This document shows, piece by piece, positions 54,583-63,327 of a stretch of DNA of 64,000 nt (positions are counted from its first letter, which is position 1; each line of letters starts with the position of its first letter). The notes under the pieces are model-generated. The model had not been told where the DNA came from and made no database searches. It saw nothing but the letters and a program-made list of their open reading frames with translations. This stretch comes from an uncultured Flavobacteriaceae bacterium (GTDB taxonomy: Bacteria > Bacteroidota > Bacteroidia > Flavobacteriales > Flavobacteriaceae). A program made the position numbers and the translations under genes. The stretch is from positions 496,001 through 560,000 of the forward strand of contig CANLWG010000001.1 in the NCBI GenBank assembly GCA_947494715.1, in the 5' to 3' direction.

Positions 54583-55845
54583 TTACTGACCTCTTATAAT
54601 TTCAACGGGATCTATTTTTTGGGCCTTTCTTGCGGGAAGATACCCTGCTAAAAATGTGGATGCCATGGCAAAGGTAATGCCTATAACGTAGTATCCTGGA
54701 TTGTAATTTACCTGGAAGGTCTTTATCGTTGGCAACGCTTCGGTCTCAAACGGTAAATTATCAATGACCACGGATATTCCGTAGCCTATGAGGAGTCCCA
54801 AAATACCACCTACCAGACCTATAAGTATAGCTTGGCTGATAAAAATATATTTTACGTCCCTACCGGAAAAGCCAGTGGCCTTTAAGATGGCGATATCGTT
54901 CATCTTCTCATAAATAAGCATATTCAAAATATTGTAGATTCCAAATCCCGCTACGATCAAGAGTGTAATGGAGACGGCGTAGGTAATGAGGTTTCGAATA
55001 GAGGTACCTGTTTCAAATTGTGCATTGGCCGTTTTAATGTCCACCGCGGTGAGATCAAACTGTCTTTCAATCTTGTTGGCCATGGGAACTGCATCTTCAA
55101 TATCATGCAACTTTACATTGATGTCCGTAAAATAATTTCTAGGCTCCCCCAGAATGCGCTGTGCTGTCTTAAGATTGGCAAAACTCTGCACATTGTCCAA
55201 CTCAGCGAGGCCGCTTTGATAAATGCCAACAATCTTTAAAGGGAAAAGATCTCCGCCAACTGTACTGATCTGAACAGTGTTGCCCACATCCAGGGACATT
55301 TTTTTGGCTACACCTGCACCTATGAGAATTCCGTTATCCAGATTATCCAATGCTTCCGAGCTTCCCTTTACCACATATTGTCCAAAATTAAAAAGTCGTA
55401 CTTCTTCCAGCACATCAATACCCACAAGATTTCCTCCCAACTCTATAGAACCGGAGATATAGAATATTTGGGCCTGTAATTGGGGGATGGCTCCCTTTAC
55501 CTTGGGATTATTGTTGAGCTGGTCCATAAGGGGTAGGGCATTATGGATTTTTCTTTGGGTGAGTTTGGGTTTTATAGAACGTACCTTGGTAAAACTGTTT
55601 TTGATTTTTTCATAGAGATCCACCGGTTGCTTTTCAGATGGTTTTATCTCATTGTAAATGTGTACATGTGGGGTACGGTCCAATATCAAACCATCTAAGA
55701 GCCCATTAAGACCGGTCATGAAACTGACCAAAATGATAAAGGTCCCGATACCAAAAGTAACACCCAATGCGGCAATGGCCGTTTGTTTGATTCGGGAAAA
55801 CAAATGCGTTTTGGATATGCTCAATATGACCCTCCAATTGATCAT
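54583..55845 (-). CDS. MacB/FtsX-type ABC transporter permease
   Basis: A 420-residue protein: N-terminal TM helix (about 20-45), a large extracytoplasmic MacB_PCD-like domain (LDGLILDRTPHVHIYNEI onward to ~265), and three C-terminal TM helices ending GYLPARKAQKIDPVEIIRGQ, the hallmark of the FtsX/MacB group. Its start overlaps the adaptor stop by 4 bp. Substrate unknown. Confidence 0.87.
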   Translation of the reverse strand: MINWRVILSISKTHLFSRIKQTAIAALGVTFGIGTFIILVSFMTGLNGLLDGLILDRTPHVHIYNEIKPSEKQPVDLYEKIKNSFTKVRSIKPKLTQRKIHNALPLMDQLNNNPKVKGAIPQLQAQIFYISGSIELGGNLVGIDVLEEVRLFNFGQYVVKGSSEALDNLDNGILIGAGVAKKMSLDVGNTVQISTVGGDLFPLKIVGIYQSGLAELDNVQSFANLKTAQRILGEPRNYFTDINVKLHDIEDAVPMANKIERQFDLTAVDIKTANAQFETGTSIRNLITYAVSITLLIVAGFGIYNILNMLIYEKMNDIAILKATGFSGRDVKYIFISQAILIGLVGGILGLLIGYGISVVIDNLPFETEALPTIKTFQVNYNPGYYVIGITFAMASTFLAGYLPARKAQKIDPVEIIRGQ

Positions 55846-56927
55846 GGTTCGGGTTTATAGATTTTGGTATGTTCATCAACACCTGATAGAATTTCTACCT
55901 TTTTCAAATTTCGGATACCAAGGGATACCTCTTGTGGACCGTCATCCGTCATAACGGTATTGCCTTCCATAAGATATTCCAAAGGGATGGTTAAGGTGTT
56001 TTCTTTTTGGGCAACGATGATGTTGGCCTCTCCGGCCAGCCCAGGATACAATACCTCAGGCATTTGGTCAAAAATCGCCTCTACTTTGAAGGTTTGGGTT
56101 CGCTCATCCTTTTTAGGATAGATCTTGTCTATTTTACCCTCAAAAACCGTATTGGAGTAGGCGTCCAGGGTAATCAATACATTTTGCCCCTTTTTTAGTG
56201 CTACAATATCCACCTCGTCCACTAAAAGCTCTACAATGAAAATGGCTGACTTGCCCATGCTGGCCAATGGCTGTTGGGCCGTAATAATTTCCCCCTCGTT
56301 TTTATGAATGGCATAAACCTTTCCATTGATTTTGCTGGTTATGGTAAAATCTCCGGTATTTACAATAGCGGTTTGGTAATTATTTTCGGCCTGCTGCATC
56401 CGCGTTTGTAAGTCATTTTTTGTACGATCATATCTGTTTTGCAGTACTTGTAGATTGTTATAGGAACTTTCATACTGGAGTTTCTTGTTATCAAACTCGG
56501 CATTTGAGCCGATCTGTTGCTCCCAAAGGCGTTTTTGACGCATGAAATTTATGGAGTCATTGTGAAATTTTAGTTTTGCCGTATGCAGTTCTTTTTCAAG
56601 CCCATCAAGTACCGCCGCATTTCCGCTGAACTCATCTTGTGCCAATTGTAAGTTCAACCTTGCATTTTCTCTATTGAGTTGGGGCATCTTATTGAAGATT
56701 TGGAATAAGGGTTGCCCCTTGGAAACGGTATCACCTTCTTCTACCAACTGTTTGTCCAAAATACCGGTTACGGAGGAATATACTTCATAGAGACTGTCCG
56801 GCTGAACCAAGGCGGAGGCATAGACCGATTCTACCAAGGTAGTTTTTTCGGGAGTAATCCCCTCGTCATTATGGTTGCAGGAAACAATAAGAAAAGCTAG
56901 TAAAGGAATCAAAAATCGTGTTCGCAT
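55842..56927 (-). CDS. HlyD/MFP-type periplasmic adaptor lipoprotein
   Basis: A 361-residue protein, lipoprotein signal LIVSC (Cys17), biotinyl-lipoyl-like flanks (GILDKQLVEEGDTVSKGQ and FTITSKINGKVYAIHKNEGE) around a long coiled-coil hairpin (~85-195), then a beta-barrel domain. It is the adaptor of a tripartite efflux complex with the permease and ATPase downstream. It lies 88 bp from site 7, which points the other way; no matching -7 is seen for this gene. Confidence 0.85.
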   Translation of the reverse strand: MRTRFLIPLLAFLIVSCNHNDEGITPEKTTLVESVYASALVQPDSLYEVYSSVTGILDKQLVEEGDTVSKGQPLFQIFNKMPQLNRENARLNLQLAQDEFSGNAAVLDGLEKELHTAKLKFHNDSINFMRQKRLWEQQIGSNAEFDNKKLQYESSYNNLQVLQNRYDRTKNDLQTRMQQAENNYQTAIVNTGDFTITSKINGKVYAIHKNEGEIITAQQPLASMGKSAIFIVELLVDEVDIVALKKGQNVLITLDAYSNTVFEGKIDKIYPKKDERTQTFKVEAIFDQMPEVLYPGLAGEANIIVAQKENTLTIPLEYLMEGNTVMTDDGPQEVSLGIRNLKKVEILSGVDEHTKIYKPEP

Positions 56928-57014
56928 GGCATACCTAAAGGCTTTAAAATTACGAAACTTGAAGGTGTATTTGTTTAAACCCGAAATTATACGATGATAA
57001 AAACAAAATAAACA

Positions 57015-57057
57015 TGATATTTGTCATCTTTTACATCTTTACAGTGGCCTAGATTAG
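57015..57057 (+). promoter_or_regulatory. Crp/Fnr-like box and -7 element (site 7)
   Basis: TGATATTTGTCA (57015-57026), 23 bp, TAGATTAG (57050-57057, one base from TAnnTTTG). Directed to the DoxX-like gene at 57076. Confidence 0.65.
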
Positions 57058-57075
57058 CCTATAAAATTGAATTCG

Positions 57076-57519
57076 ATGAAGGAGTTGGTAATGACCTTCA
57101 AGGAAAGAATATCCAAAAACAGCATGTTGTTGGCCTGTATAGGCATTCTTTATTTATGGTTTGGGATGTTGAAATTCTTTCCTGGAGTTAGTCCGGCCGA
57201 AACCATAGCCATGGATACTATCCATGAGCTGACCTTGGGTCTTATGCGCCCAGATGTATCTTTGATCCTTTTGGCGATATGGGAAACGGGCCTGGGCCTT
57301 CTTTTGATTTTTGGTTTATTGAATAGGTTTGCCATAATACTGGCATTGGTTCATATGATACTTACTTTTACTCCCTTTATATTTTTTCCGGAGCTTACAT
57401 TTACCAAAGCTCCTTTTGGTCTTACACTTTTAGGGCAATATATTATGAAGAATATTGTCTTTTTGGGTCTTTTGGTCTTTTTGTTGGATAAGGAGCGAAA
57501 AAAGAAAAAAGAAATATAA
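57076..57519 (+). CDS. DoxX-like small membrane protein
   Basis: A 147-residue protein with four hydrophobic segments (roughly 18-36, 62-80, 82-105, 115-135). LYLWFGMLKFFPGVSPAE resembles the first helix of DoxX/DUF417-type proteins, and IWETGLGLLLIFGLLNRF the second conserved block. The start is ATG 57076 rather than TTG 57067. Such proteins appear in redox and stress contexts; no specific function is known. Confidence 0.7.
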   Translation: MKELVMTFKERISKNSMLLACIGILYLWFGMLKFFPGVSPAETIAMDTIHELTLGLMRPDVSLILLAIWETGLGLLLIFGLLNRFAIILALVHMILTFTPFIFFPELTFTKAPFGLTLLGQYIMKNIVFLGLLVFLLDKERKKKKEI

Positions 57520-57540
57520 TCAAAGGATTATTCAACGATT

Positions 57541-57924
57541 CTACTGTTTTGAGCTTTCCAAAAGTTCTTCTGTAATACTTTGGATTTCCTTTTTTGTAGC
57601 AGTAATATCCAAGGTAAACCCTTGAAGCTTTTCTTGTAACCCTAAATGTGTTTGTTGGGCCATACTATGTTCAATATCCTTTTGATCTATGGCCAAAGCT
57701 AATTGATACCTATGTTCCCTGGTATTGGCCAGAAGTTTATTGCAGGTATATTTCAAATCCTGAAAGCGCATGACCTCTTCCCGAATTTCATCCAAGTTCT
57801 GATGTTGGACCATATCTTCAAAATAACGATCTAAAAGCTTTTGCAGAAACTGTAGTTCATCCTTGTAAAATGCTAGATGGGAGACCCAGTTATCGGCTTC
57901 CCAGTATAATTTTTGCCAATCCAT
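57541..57924 (-). CDS. Small helical protein of unknown family, paralogue of 52182-52631
   Basis: A 127-residue helical protein. MDWQKLYWEADNWVSHLAFY and DELQFLQKLLDRYF align with the 149-residue protein's WQELY, W-S-L-FY and FL-KLL-RYF, and TCNKLLANTREH aligns with its TCNDLLKKIKEH. The C-terminal half is a long predicted coiled coil. No signal peptide or TM. Site 8 lies upstream in the matching orientation, so both paralogues carry the same regulatory site. Confidence 0.75.
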   Translation of the reverse strand: MDWQKLYWEADNWVSHLAFYKDELQFLQKLLDRYFEDMVQHQNLDEIREEVMRFQDLKYTCNKLLANTREHRYQLALAIDQKDIEHSMAQQTHLGLQEKLQGFTLDITATKKEIQSITEELLESSKQ

Positions 57925-57964
57925 CTTATTGCTTTAATCTACTTAATCATATTGAGGTGAAGAG

Positions 57965-58007
57965 CTAAATTAAATAGGAATTCAAGTTTCAAAAATGATT
58001 TTCGTCA
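57965..58007 (-). promoter_or_regulatory. Crp/Fnr-like box and -7 element (site 8)
   Basis: TGATTTTCGTCA (57996-58007); on the minus strand TAATTTAG (57972-57965) follows at 23 bp, directed to the gene starting at 57924. Confidence 0.7.
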
Positions 58008-58168
58008 TACCGTTTCCATATTATTTTGTTGAACTTTTGCATTTCTAAAAAATATAGATGAGTATTAGCCCCAGTAGTACAATTTCTGTAATTAAAGCAC
58101 TTTTATGACATGTGTTAAAAGTTATACGATTTGAAAGACTTTATATCGTTGAACAAAAGGTAAACATT

Positions 58169-58176
58169 TAACTTTG
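58169..58176 (+). promoter_or_regulatory. -7 element of the histidine kinase gene
   Basis: TAACTTTG is a perfect TAnnTTTG, with TTG at 58149-58151 as a possible -33 element. No box is found at the 23-bp spacing, so the kinase gene itself seems outside the regulon and constitutively transcribed, with a very short leader (ATG 58181). Confidence 0.55.
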
Positions 58177-58180
58177 TAGC

Positions 58181-59407
58181 ATGCGGGTCTTCGATAAAAA
58201 CAGCAACATTTTTAAATTGCTCTCGGAATCTATTCTACAAGGAATTCTTGTGGTGAACGAACAGCAGGAAATTGTTGCTTCCAACCAACGTTCCGACGAA
58301 CTTTTTGGATATAATAGAGACGAGCTTTTGGGCCAACAATTGTCTATTCTAATCCCAAGTGCCCAAAGGGAAAAGCACAAGAATTTGGCAGAGGGTGTTT
58401 ATTGGGAAGATATTGGAATACGCAAAATGAAAGGAAGGAATTTATCGGGCCTTCATAAAAACGGGAATCAAATTCCGTTACAGGTAGGATTAAGTCCTTT
58501 TTCGCTCTATGGGAATAAATATGTGCTTACCTTGATTGAGGATCTTTCCGAACTTAAGGAAAAGGATAACCAAATATATGAGCTGAACACACAACTAGAA
58601 AAAAAAATAAGGTTGCGTACACAGGAGCTTCGGGATACTGTGGCTATACTCAAAAGAGAAGTAAAAAGAAGAAAAGAGGCCGAAAACAAAATAAAGGATG
58701 CTCTACAACGCGAAAGGGAACTAAATGACCTTAAGACCAAATTCCTTTCTTTGGTATCCCATGAATTCAAGACTCCTTTAAGTGGAATTCTTACCGCGGC
58801 AACCTTAGTAGGGAAGTACAACACGGAAGAGCAGCAGGAAAAAAGGGAGAAACATTTGAAAACCATTATCGCAGAGGTGCGTAGGCTCAATACCATTTTG
58901 ACAGATTTTCTCTCCATAGAACGTTTGGAGCAAGGAAAGGAGGTATACCGATTGTCGGATTTTTCTTTGAGCAAGATAGTCAATGAGGTGATTTATGATG
59001 CCAATATGATTCTAAAGGACGGTCAAAAAATAAACTATCCACAAAATATAGATGATATCATTATTAACCAGGATGAAAGGATTGTGGCACTTGCCCTCAC
59101 CAATCTTTTGCACAATGCCATAAAATATTCCCCCGAGGATACGGAAATAGATTTCCGTGTAAATATTTCCAAAAAGAAGATTACTTTCCATATCAAAGAT
59201 CAAGGTATCGGCATTCCAGAAACCGACCAAAAGCATATTTTTGATAGATATTTTAGGGCGGAGAATGTGTTGTTGACCCAAGGTACAGGCATAGGTCTTA
59301 ATATTATAAAGGCCCATGTGGAAAATCTTGGGGGCAGCATTTACTTTAAAAGTAAGGAGAATAAGGGAAGTGTCTTTAGCGTAGAGCTTCCTTTGGCGAA
59401 AACCTAG
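58181..59407 (+). CDS. PAS-domain sensor histidine kinase, FixL-like PAS
   Basis: A 408-residue kinase without TM helices. The PAS domain spans ~10-125 (GILVVNEQQEIVASNQRSDE, ELLGQQLSILIPS). After a coiled coil (~126-185) the HisKA domain has SHEFKTPLSG with His194, then the ATPase has NLLHNAIKYS, DQGIGIP and GTGIGLNI. Aligned to rhizobial FixL, His66 in REKHKNLA falls on the haem-ligand His and Arg86 (KMKGRNLSG) on the oxygen-gate Arg220. Haem binding is a hypothesis. The gene ends 62 bp before the REC-Crp regulator and is its presumed partner. Confidence 0.87.
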   Translation: MRVFDKNSNIFKLLSESILQGILVVNEQQEIVASNQRSDELFGYNRDELLGQQLSILIPSAQREKHKNLAEGVYWEDIGIRKMKGRNLSGLHKNGNQIPLQVGLSPFSLYGNKYVLTLIEDLSELKEKDNQIYELNTQLEKKIRLRTQELRDTVAILKREVKRRKEAENKIKDALQRERELNDLKTKFLSLVSHEFKTPLSGILTAATLVGKYNTEEQQEKREKHLKTIIAEVRRLNTILTDFLSIERLEQGKEVYRLSDFSLSKIVNEVIYDANMILKDGQKINYPQNIDDIIINQDERIVALALTNLLHNAIKYSPEDTEIDFRVNISKKKITFHIKDQGIGIPETDQKHIFDRYFRAENVLLTQGTGIGLNIIKAHVENLGGSIYFKSKENKGSVFSVELPLAKT

Positions 59408-59469
59408 GATTGCTTAATTTGTAGCTTTAATGGATTTTGCGAAATGAAAATCCCAAAACCAAATGTTTT

Positions 59470-60525
59470 ATGCCAAAAAAAGTACTCCTTATAGAAGATG
59501 ATACTGTTCTGAGGGAAAATACGGCCGAGCTTTTAGAACTGTCCAATTATGAGGTAATTACCGCTGCAAATGGGAAAAAGGGCGTAACCATGGCGAAAAA
59601 GCATCTTCCGGATGTTATCATTTGTGATATCATGATGCCCGAATTGGATGGCTATGGAGTTCTGGAGACCTTATTTGAAAACGATTTTACAAAATCCATT
59701 CCCTTTATTTTCCTTTCCGCCAAAACCGAACGAAGGGACATAAGACAGGGGATGGAACTGGGGGCTGACGATTATTTGACCAAACCTTATGAAGAGTCCG
59801 AACTGATCGGGGCGATCGAAAGTAGATTGGCAAAGGTTGCGATTCTTCGTGAATCCGGTAAAAAGGATGAAGTTGACGTTCATTTGTTCGAGGGAGGGAT
59901 TAGAAACATAAATGGACTTAAAAATTACATTTATGATGAAGGAGAAGAATTTTTTCATTCCCAAGGTGAGATAGTCTACAATGAAGGAAATCACTCCAAC
60001 TGGGTGTATTTGGTGCTTTCGGGTATTGTAAAGACCCATAAATTGGACGAGCATGGCAAAGAACTTATAACCGGAATCTACAGGCCGGATGATTTTTTTG
60101 GATTTACCTGCTTTACGGACAATATTCCCTATCATGAATATGCTACCGCCATAGAAGATACCAAAGTGGCCGGTATTCCAAAACAACGATTAAAACAAAT
60201 CTTGGAGGAAAACCATAAACTTGTCCTGGAGCTAATAAGATTGTTGGCGGAAAATCTTTCCGATATCAAGGAGCAATTGCTACAAATGGCCTATGGGTCG
60301 GTCCGTAAGAAGACGGCCAACACTATTTTAAAATTTGACGAAAAACTTCAAAAGGACGGTCAGGGCAATATCCATATTTTACGAAGTGACCTTGCCGGAG
60401 TGGCCGGTATGGCCACGGAGACCCTAATTCGAACACTTTCCGATTTTAAAAAAGAAGGTTTGATTACGATAGAGGATAGAAATATTAGAATACTGGATAA
60501 GGAAAGGCTTTGTCGCATCTCTTAA
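59470..60525 (+). CDS. Response regulator: receiver domain fused to Crp/Fnr transcription factor
   Basis: A 351-residue protein. Receiver domain 1-120: acidic pocket LLIEDD, phospho-acceptor Asp53 (IICDIMMPE), FLSAKTE, YLTKPYE. A cNMP-binding-like fold follows (~145-260, VYNEGNHSNWVYLVLSG) but lacks the Arg-Ser pair that holds cAMP and has no FNR-type Cys cluster. The Crp HTH has recognition helix TETLIRTLSDF with Glu317 and Arg321 at the DNA-contact positions of FNR/CRP. ATG 59470 is used; a TTG at 59437 is less likely. The best candidate to bind the ten TGAY-N4-RTCA boxes. Confidence 0.9.
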   Translation: MPKKVLLIEDDTVLRENTAELLELSNYEVITAANGKKGVTMAKKHLPDVIICDIMMPELDGYGVLETLFENDFTKSIPFIFLSAKTERRDIRQGMELGADDYLTKPYEESELIGAIESRLAKVAILRESGKKDEVDVHLFEGGIRNINGLKNYIYDEGEEFFHSQGEIVYNEGNHSNWVYLVLSGIVKTHKLDEHGKELITGIYRPDDFFGFTCFTDNIPYHEYATAIEDTKVAGIPKQRLKQILEENHKLVLELIRLLAENLSDIKEQLLQMAYGSVRKKTANTILKFDEKLQKDGQGNIHILRSDLAGVAGMATETLIRTLSDFKKEGLITIEDRNIRILDKERLCRIS

Positions 60526-60548
60526 TAAAACAGTTTTAACGGGTTTCA

Positions 60549-60591
60549 TGATCTAAATCATTTTTTGGTAGGTCTGGCTAAAGTAGTTTTA
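60549..60591 (+). promoter_or_regulatory. Crp/Fnr-like box and -7 element (site 9)
   Basis: TGATCTAAATCA (60549-60560), 23 bp, TAGTTTTA (60584-60591). Upstream of the Usp gene at 60618, just after the regulator gene. Confidence 0.75.
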
Positions 60592-60617
60592 CGGTAAACT
60601 ACAAAAACGGACCAATC

Positions 60618-61457
60618 ATGTTACAGGTTTTATTACCCACTGATTTTTCCGAGAATTCTTGGAATGCCATTGTATACGGCCTTGAATTACTGAAAAAATC
60701 CAAATGTACTTTTTACCTTTTGCATATTAACCCCGTACCTCCCTATTCCGGGGCTGGAAGCTCTATTCGCGTATCCCCGAAACTTATTGAGGACACCATA
60801 CTAAAAGATAGCCGAAAGAATCTACAATTGCTATTGAATCGCATTGAAAATCGTTTTGTAAATCAAGGACATACTTTTGTCACAATTGCATTATATGATT
60901 TTTTCGTGGATAGTATTAAAAGGCAAGTAGAGCAAAAAAAGATAGACTTGATCATTATGGGAACCAAAGGGGCCTCTGGTTTAAAAAAGGTAACCGTTGG
61001 AAGTAATACAGGGGATGTTATCACCAAGGTAAAATGTCCCTTGCTCGCCGTACCGGAGAATGCGACCTATAGGACTCCAAAGGAAATCGTCTTTCCAACG
61101 GACTATCACTTAGGTTATGATTTAAAGGTATTGGATACTTTGATCGAGATGGTCAATACACATGGATCGATCCTACGAATACTACATATCTCCAAGAAGG
61201 GCGAGCAATTGAACGAGGAACAACTTAAAAACAAGGAGTTCCTTGACGATTACTTAAAAGATGTAGAACATACCTTCCATTCGCTTACAGGGACAAAGTT
61301 GGAAACTGCCGTACAATGTTTTTCCGAGAGCAGGGATACAGATGTTGTTGCCATGGTGGCCAAAAACTTGAACTTTTTTCAACGAATCCTGTTTAAACCA
61401 AGAATCGAGGAAATTAGCTATCATACGGAAATCCCTTTTTTGGTATTACATGAATAA
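60618..61457 (+). CDS. Universal stress protein, two-domain
   Basis: A 279-residue protein. Domain 1 begins VLLPTDFSENSWNAIVYG and ends with the ATP motif MGTKGASGLKKVTVGSNTG (~114-132). Domain 2 (~153-279, IVFPTDYHLGYDLKVL) has lost the glycine-rich ATP motif, ending FKPRIEEISYHTEIPFLVL. First of four consecutive Usp genes. Promoter site 9. Confidence 0.9.
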   Translation: MLQVLLPTDFSENSWNAIVYGLELLKKSKCTFYLLHINPVPPYSGAGSSIRVSPKLIEDTILKDSRKNLQLLLNRIENRFVNQGHTFVTIALYDFFVDSIKRQVEQKKIDLIIMGTKGASGLKKVTVGSNTGDVITKVKCPLLAVPENATYRTPKEIVFPTDYHLGYDLKVLDTLIEMVNTHGSILRILHISKKGEQLNEEQLKNKEFLDDYLKDVEHTFHSLTGTKLETAVQCFSESRDTDVVAMVAKNLNFFQRILFKPRIEEISYHTEIPFLVLHE

Positions 61458-61479
61458 AAGGCATTAGGGTATTCCAAAC

Positions 61480-61522
61480 TGACCAAAATCATGGTTTTTG
61501 GATGTTGGCGAATTTATTTTTG
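61480..61522 (+). promoter_or_regulatory. Crp/Fnr-like box and -7 element (site 10)
   Basis: TGACCAAAATCA (61480-61491), 23 bp, TATTTTTG (61515-61522, perfect TAnnTTTG). Upstream of the Usp gene at 61539. Confidence 0.8.
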
Positions 61523-61538
61523 TTAACAAACGGTTATC

Positions 61539-62384
61539 ATGAGAAAGATTTTGGTCCCTACGGATTTTTCCGAAAATGCGTTCAACGCGCTTAAGTATGC
61601 CTGTAGTGTTTTTAAGTATGAAAAAAGTGAAATTTTCATCGTGCATGCTTATGCGGATGAAGTATATCAGAAGGAAACATCTGTAAAGAGAAGTTTTTTG
61701 GAAAAGCTGAAAGAAACTACCCTAAAGAATTCCGAAAAACATTTAAAAAGTATTCTCTTAAAGATAAAGACCCATTTTCCCAATCCTAAGCATAGCTATA
61801 AGACCATTTCGGCATTCGGTTCGTTAACGGATGAAGTCAATGATCTTGTAAATAGGGAAAACATGGATATAGTGGTCATGGGGACACGCGGAGAAACCAA
61901 TGATCGCAAAATCATCTTTGGTACAAATACCCTACAGGTACTCAAATATGTCAATTGCCCTGTTCTGGCCATTCCCGAGGGTTATGAGTACCAGGCACCC
62001 AAGGAAGTACTCTTTCCCACTGATTATATGGTCCCTTACAAAAGAAGAGAACTCAAATTATTATGCGAAATCACGGGCTCCTTCAGGTCTACCATACATC
62101 TGCTATATATCAATCCGGTTAAAACATTATCGCTACGTCAAGAAGACAACCAGCAATTTCTTAAGGGATGTCTTTCCAAAGCCAAATTGATGTTCGAGAC
62201 CGTTTCCGAAAAGGACAAGACCATGGCCATTACCAAATACATTGTACATAAGGATATTGATATGCTGGTATTGGTGAATTCCAGACATTCTTACCTGGAA
62301 GATATGTTGTACCAATCCACTATAGATAGAATAGGGTTGCATATAAAGATTCCGTTTTTGGTAATGCAAAACCTATTTAGATAG
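61539..62384 (+). CDS. Universal stress protein, two-domain
   Basis: A 281-residue protein. ILVPTDFSENAFNALKYA opens domain 1, which ends with VMGTRGETNDRKIIFGTNT, an intact ATP-binding motif. Domain 2 (from VLFPTDYMVPYKRREL) lacks the motif and ends STIDRIGLHIKIPFLVM. It has its own box (site 10) rather than relying on read-through from the first Usp gene. Confidence 0.9.
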   Translation: MRKILVPTDFSENAFNALKYACSVFKYEKSEIFIVHAYADEVYQKETSVKRSFLEKLKETTLKNSEKHLKSILLKIKTHFPNPKHSYKTISAFGSLTDEVNDLVNRENMDIVVMGTRGETNDRKIIFGTNTLQVLKYVNCPVLAIPEGYEYQAPKEVLFPTDYMVPYKRRELKLLCEITGSFRSTIHLLYINPVKTLSLRQEDNQQFLKGCLSKAKLMFETVSEKDKTMAITKYIVHKDIDMLVLVNSRHSYLEDMLYQSTIDRIGLHIKIPFLVMQNLFR

Positions 62385-62472
62385 CCCTTACCATCATAAA
62401 AAGATAAGGGGACGTGATTATGGAAAGAAGTGAAAAGGAATTCCAGAATTTGAACATTTAAAGAATACCATC

Positions 62473-63327
62473 ATGAAACGAGTTATATTGCCAACGGATT
62501 TTTCGGACAATGCCTATAATGCCATACAATATGCCCTTAAACTATATAAGGAAAAGGAATGTACCTTTTATCTACTGCACACCTATACTCCTGCAATTTA
62601 TCACTCGGAATATATGTTGCATAGTCCGGGCCAGATCGGTCTCGGTGATTTGTACCAGACCGATACCATGATTCAGTTAGAGGAATTAAGGGACCGCATC
62701 AATAAGGAATTCAAAAATCCTAAACATACTTTTTTTCTACACTCCGCCTTCAATACCCTGGTAGATGAGATTTTGGATACTGTTGAGAATGAAAAAGCCG
62801 ATATGGTCATTATGGGCACGCAAGGCGCAACAGGAGCCAAAGAGATTTTAATAGGTACCAATTCGGTGCATGTAATCAAGAAAGCAACATGTCCTGTAAT
62901 CCTCGTACCTTCAAGCTTTGAATATGAAAAGCCAAAAGAGATTTTGTTCCCTTCCGATTACGAAGTGGATTATCGGCAAGAACATTTAAAAGAGCTAGTG
63001 GAAATAGCTAGGGACCATATAAGTAGAATAGAAGTGCTACACGTATCACAAGGTTTGGATTTGAACGAGGAAGAACTGACCAATAAAAAAAAGCTGGATG
63101 ATCTTTTGGCCGGCGTGGCACATTTGTTCCATGATCTTCCGCAGCAACAGATAATTACGGCCATTAATAATTTTCAACTTAAAACGAGGAAGAATCTTTT
63201 GGTGATGATCCAGAACAAGCACACTTTTTTGGAACGTTTGTTTATTGAACCCATTATTAAAAAAATCGGTTTTCATGTTACTATTCCGTTCATGGTAATA
63301 CCGCCCTACAAAAAAATTGAAAAATGA
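62473..63327 (+). CDS. Universal stress protein, two-domain
   Basis: A 284-residue protein. VILPTDFSDNAYNAIQYA starts domain 1, with the ATP motif MGTQGATGAKEILIGTNS near 116-133. Domain 2 (ILFPSDYEVDYRQEHL) is degenerate and ends PIIKKIGFHVTIPFMV. I see no box in the 88-bp spacer, so it is probably transcribed from the promoters of the preceding genes. Its stop overlaps the next Usp start (ATGA). Confidence 0.9.
   Translation: MKRVILPTDFSDNAYNAIQYALKLYKEKECTFYLLHTYTPAIYHSEYMLHSPGQIGLGDLYQTDTMIQLEELRDRINKEFKNPKHTFFLHSAFNTLVDEILDTVENEKADMVIMGTQGATGAKEILIGTNSVHVIKKATCPVILVPSSFEYEKPKEILFPSDYEVDYRQEHLKELVEIARDHISRIEVLHVSQGLDLNEEELTNKKKLDDLLAGVAHLFHDLPQQQIITAINNFQLKTRKNLLVMIQNKHTFLERLFIEPIIKKIGFHVTIPFMVIPPYKKIEK

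Noticed and set aside
59470-60525. The regulator as a cAMP receptor served by the nearby cyclase
   Set aside because: The Arg-Ser pair that binds the cyclic phosphate in CRP is replaced (HEYA in the aligned position), so ligand binding is not supported by sequence.
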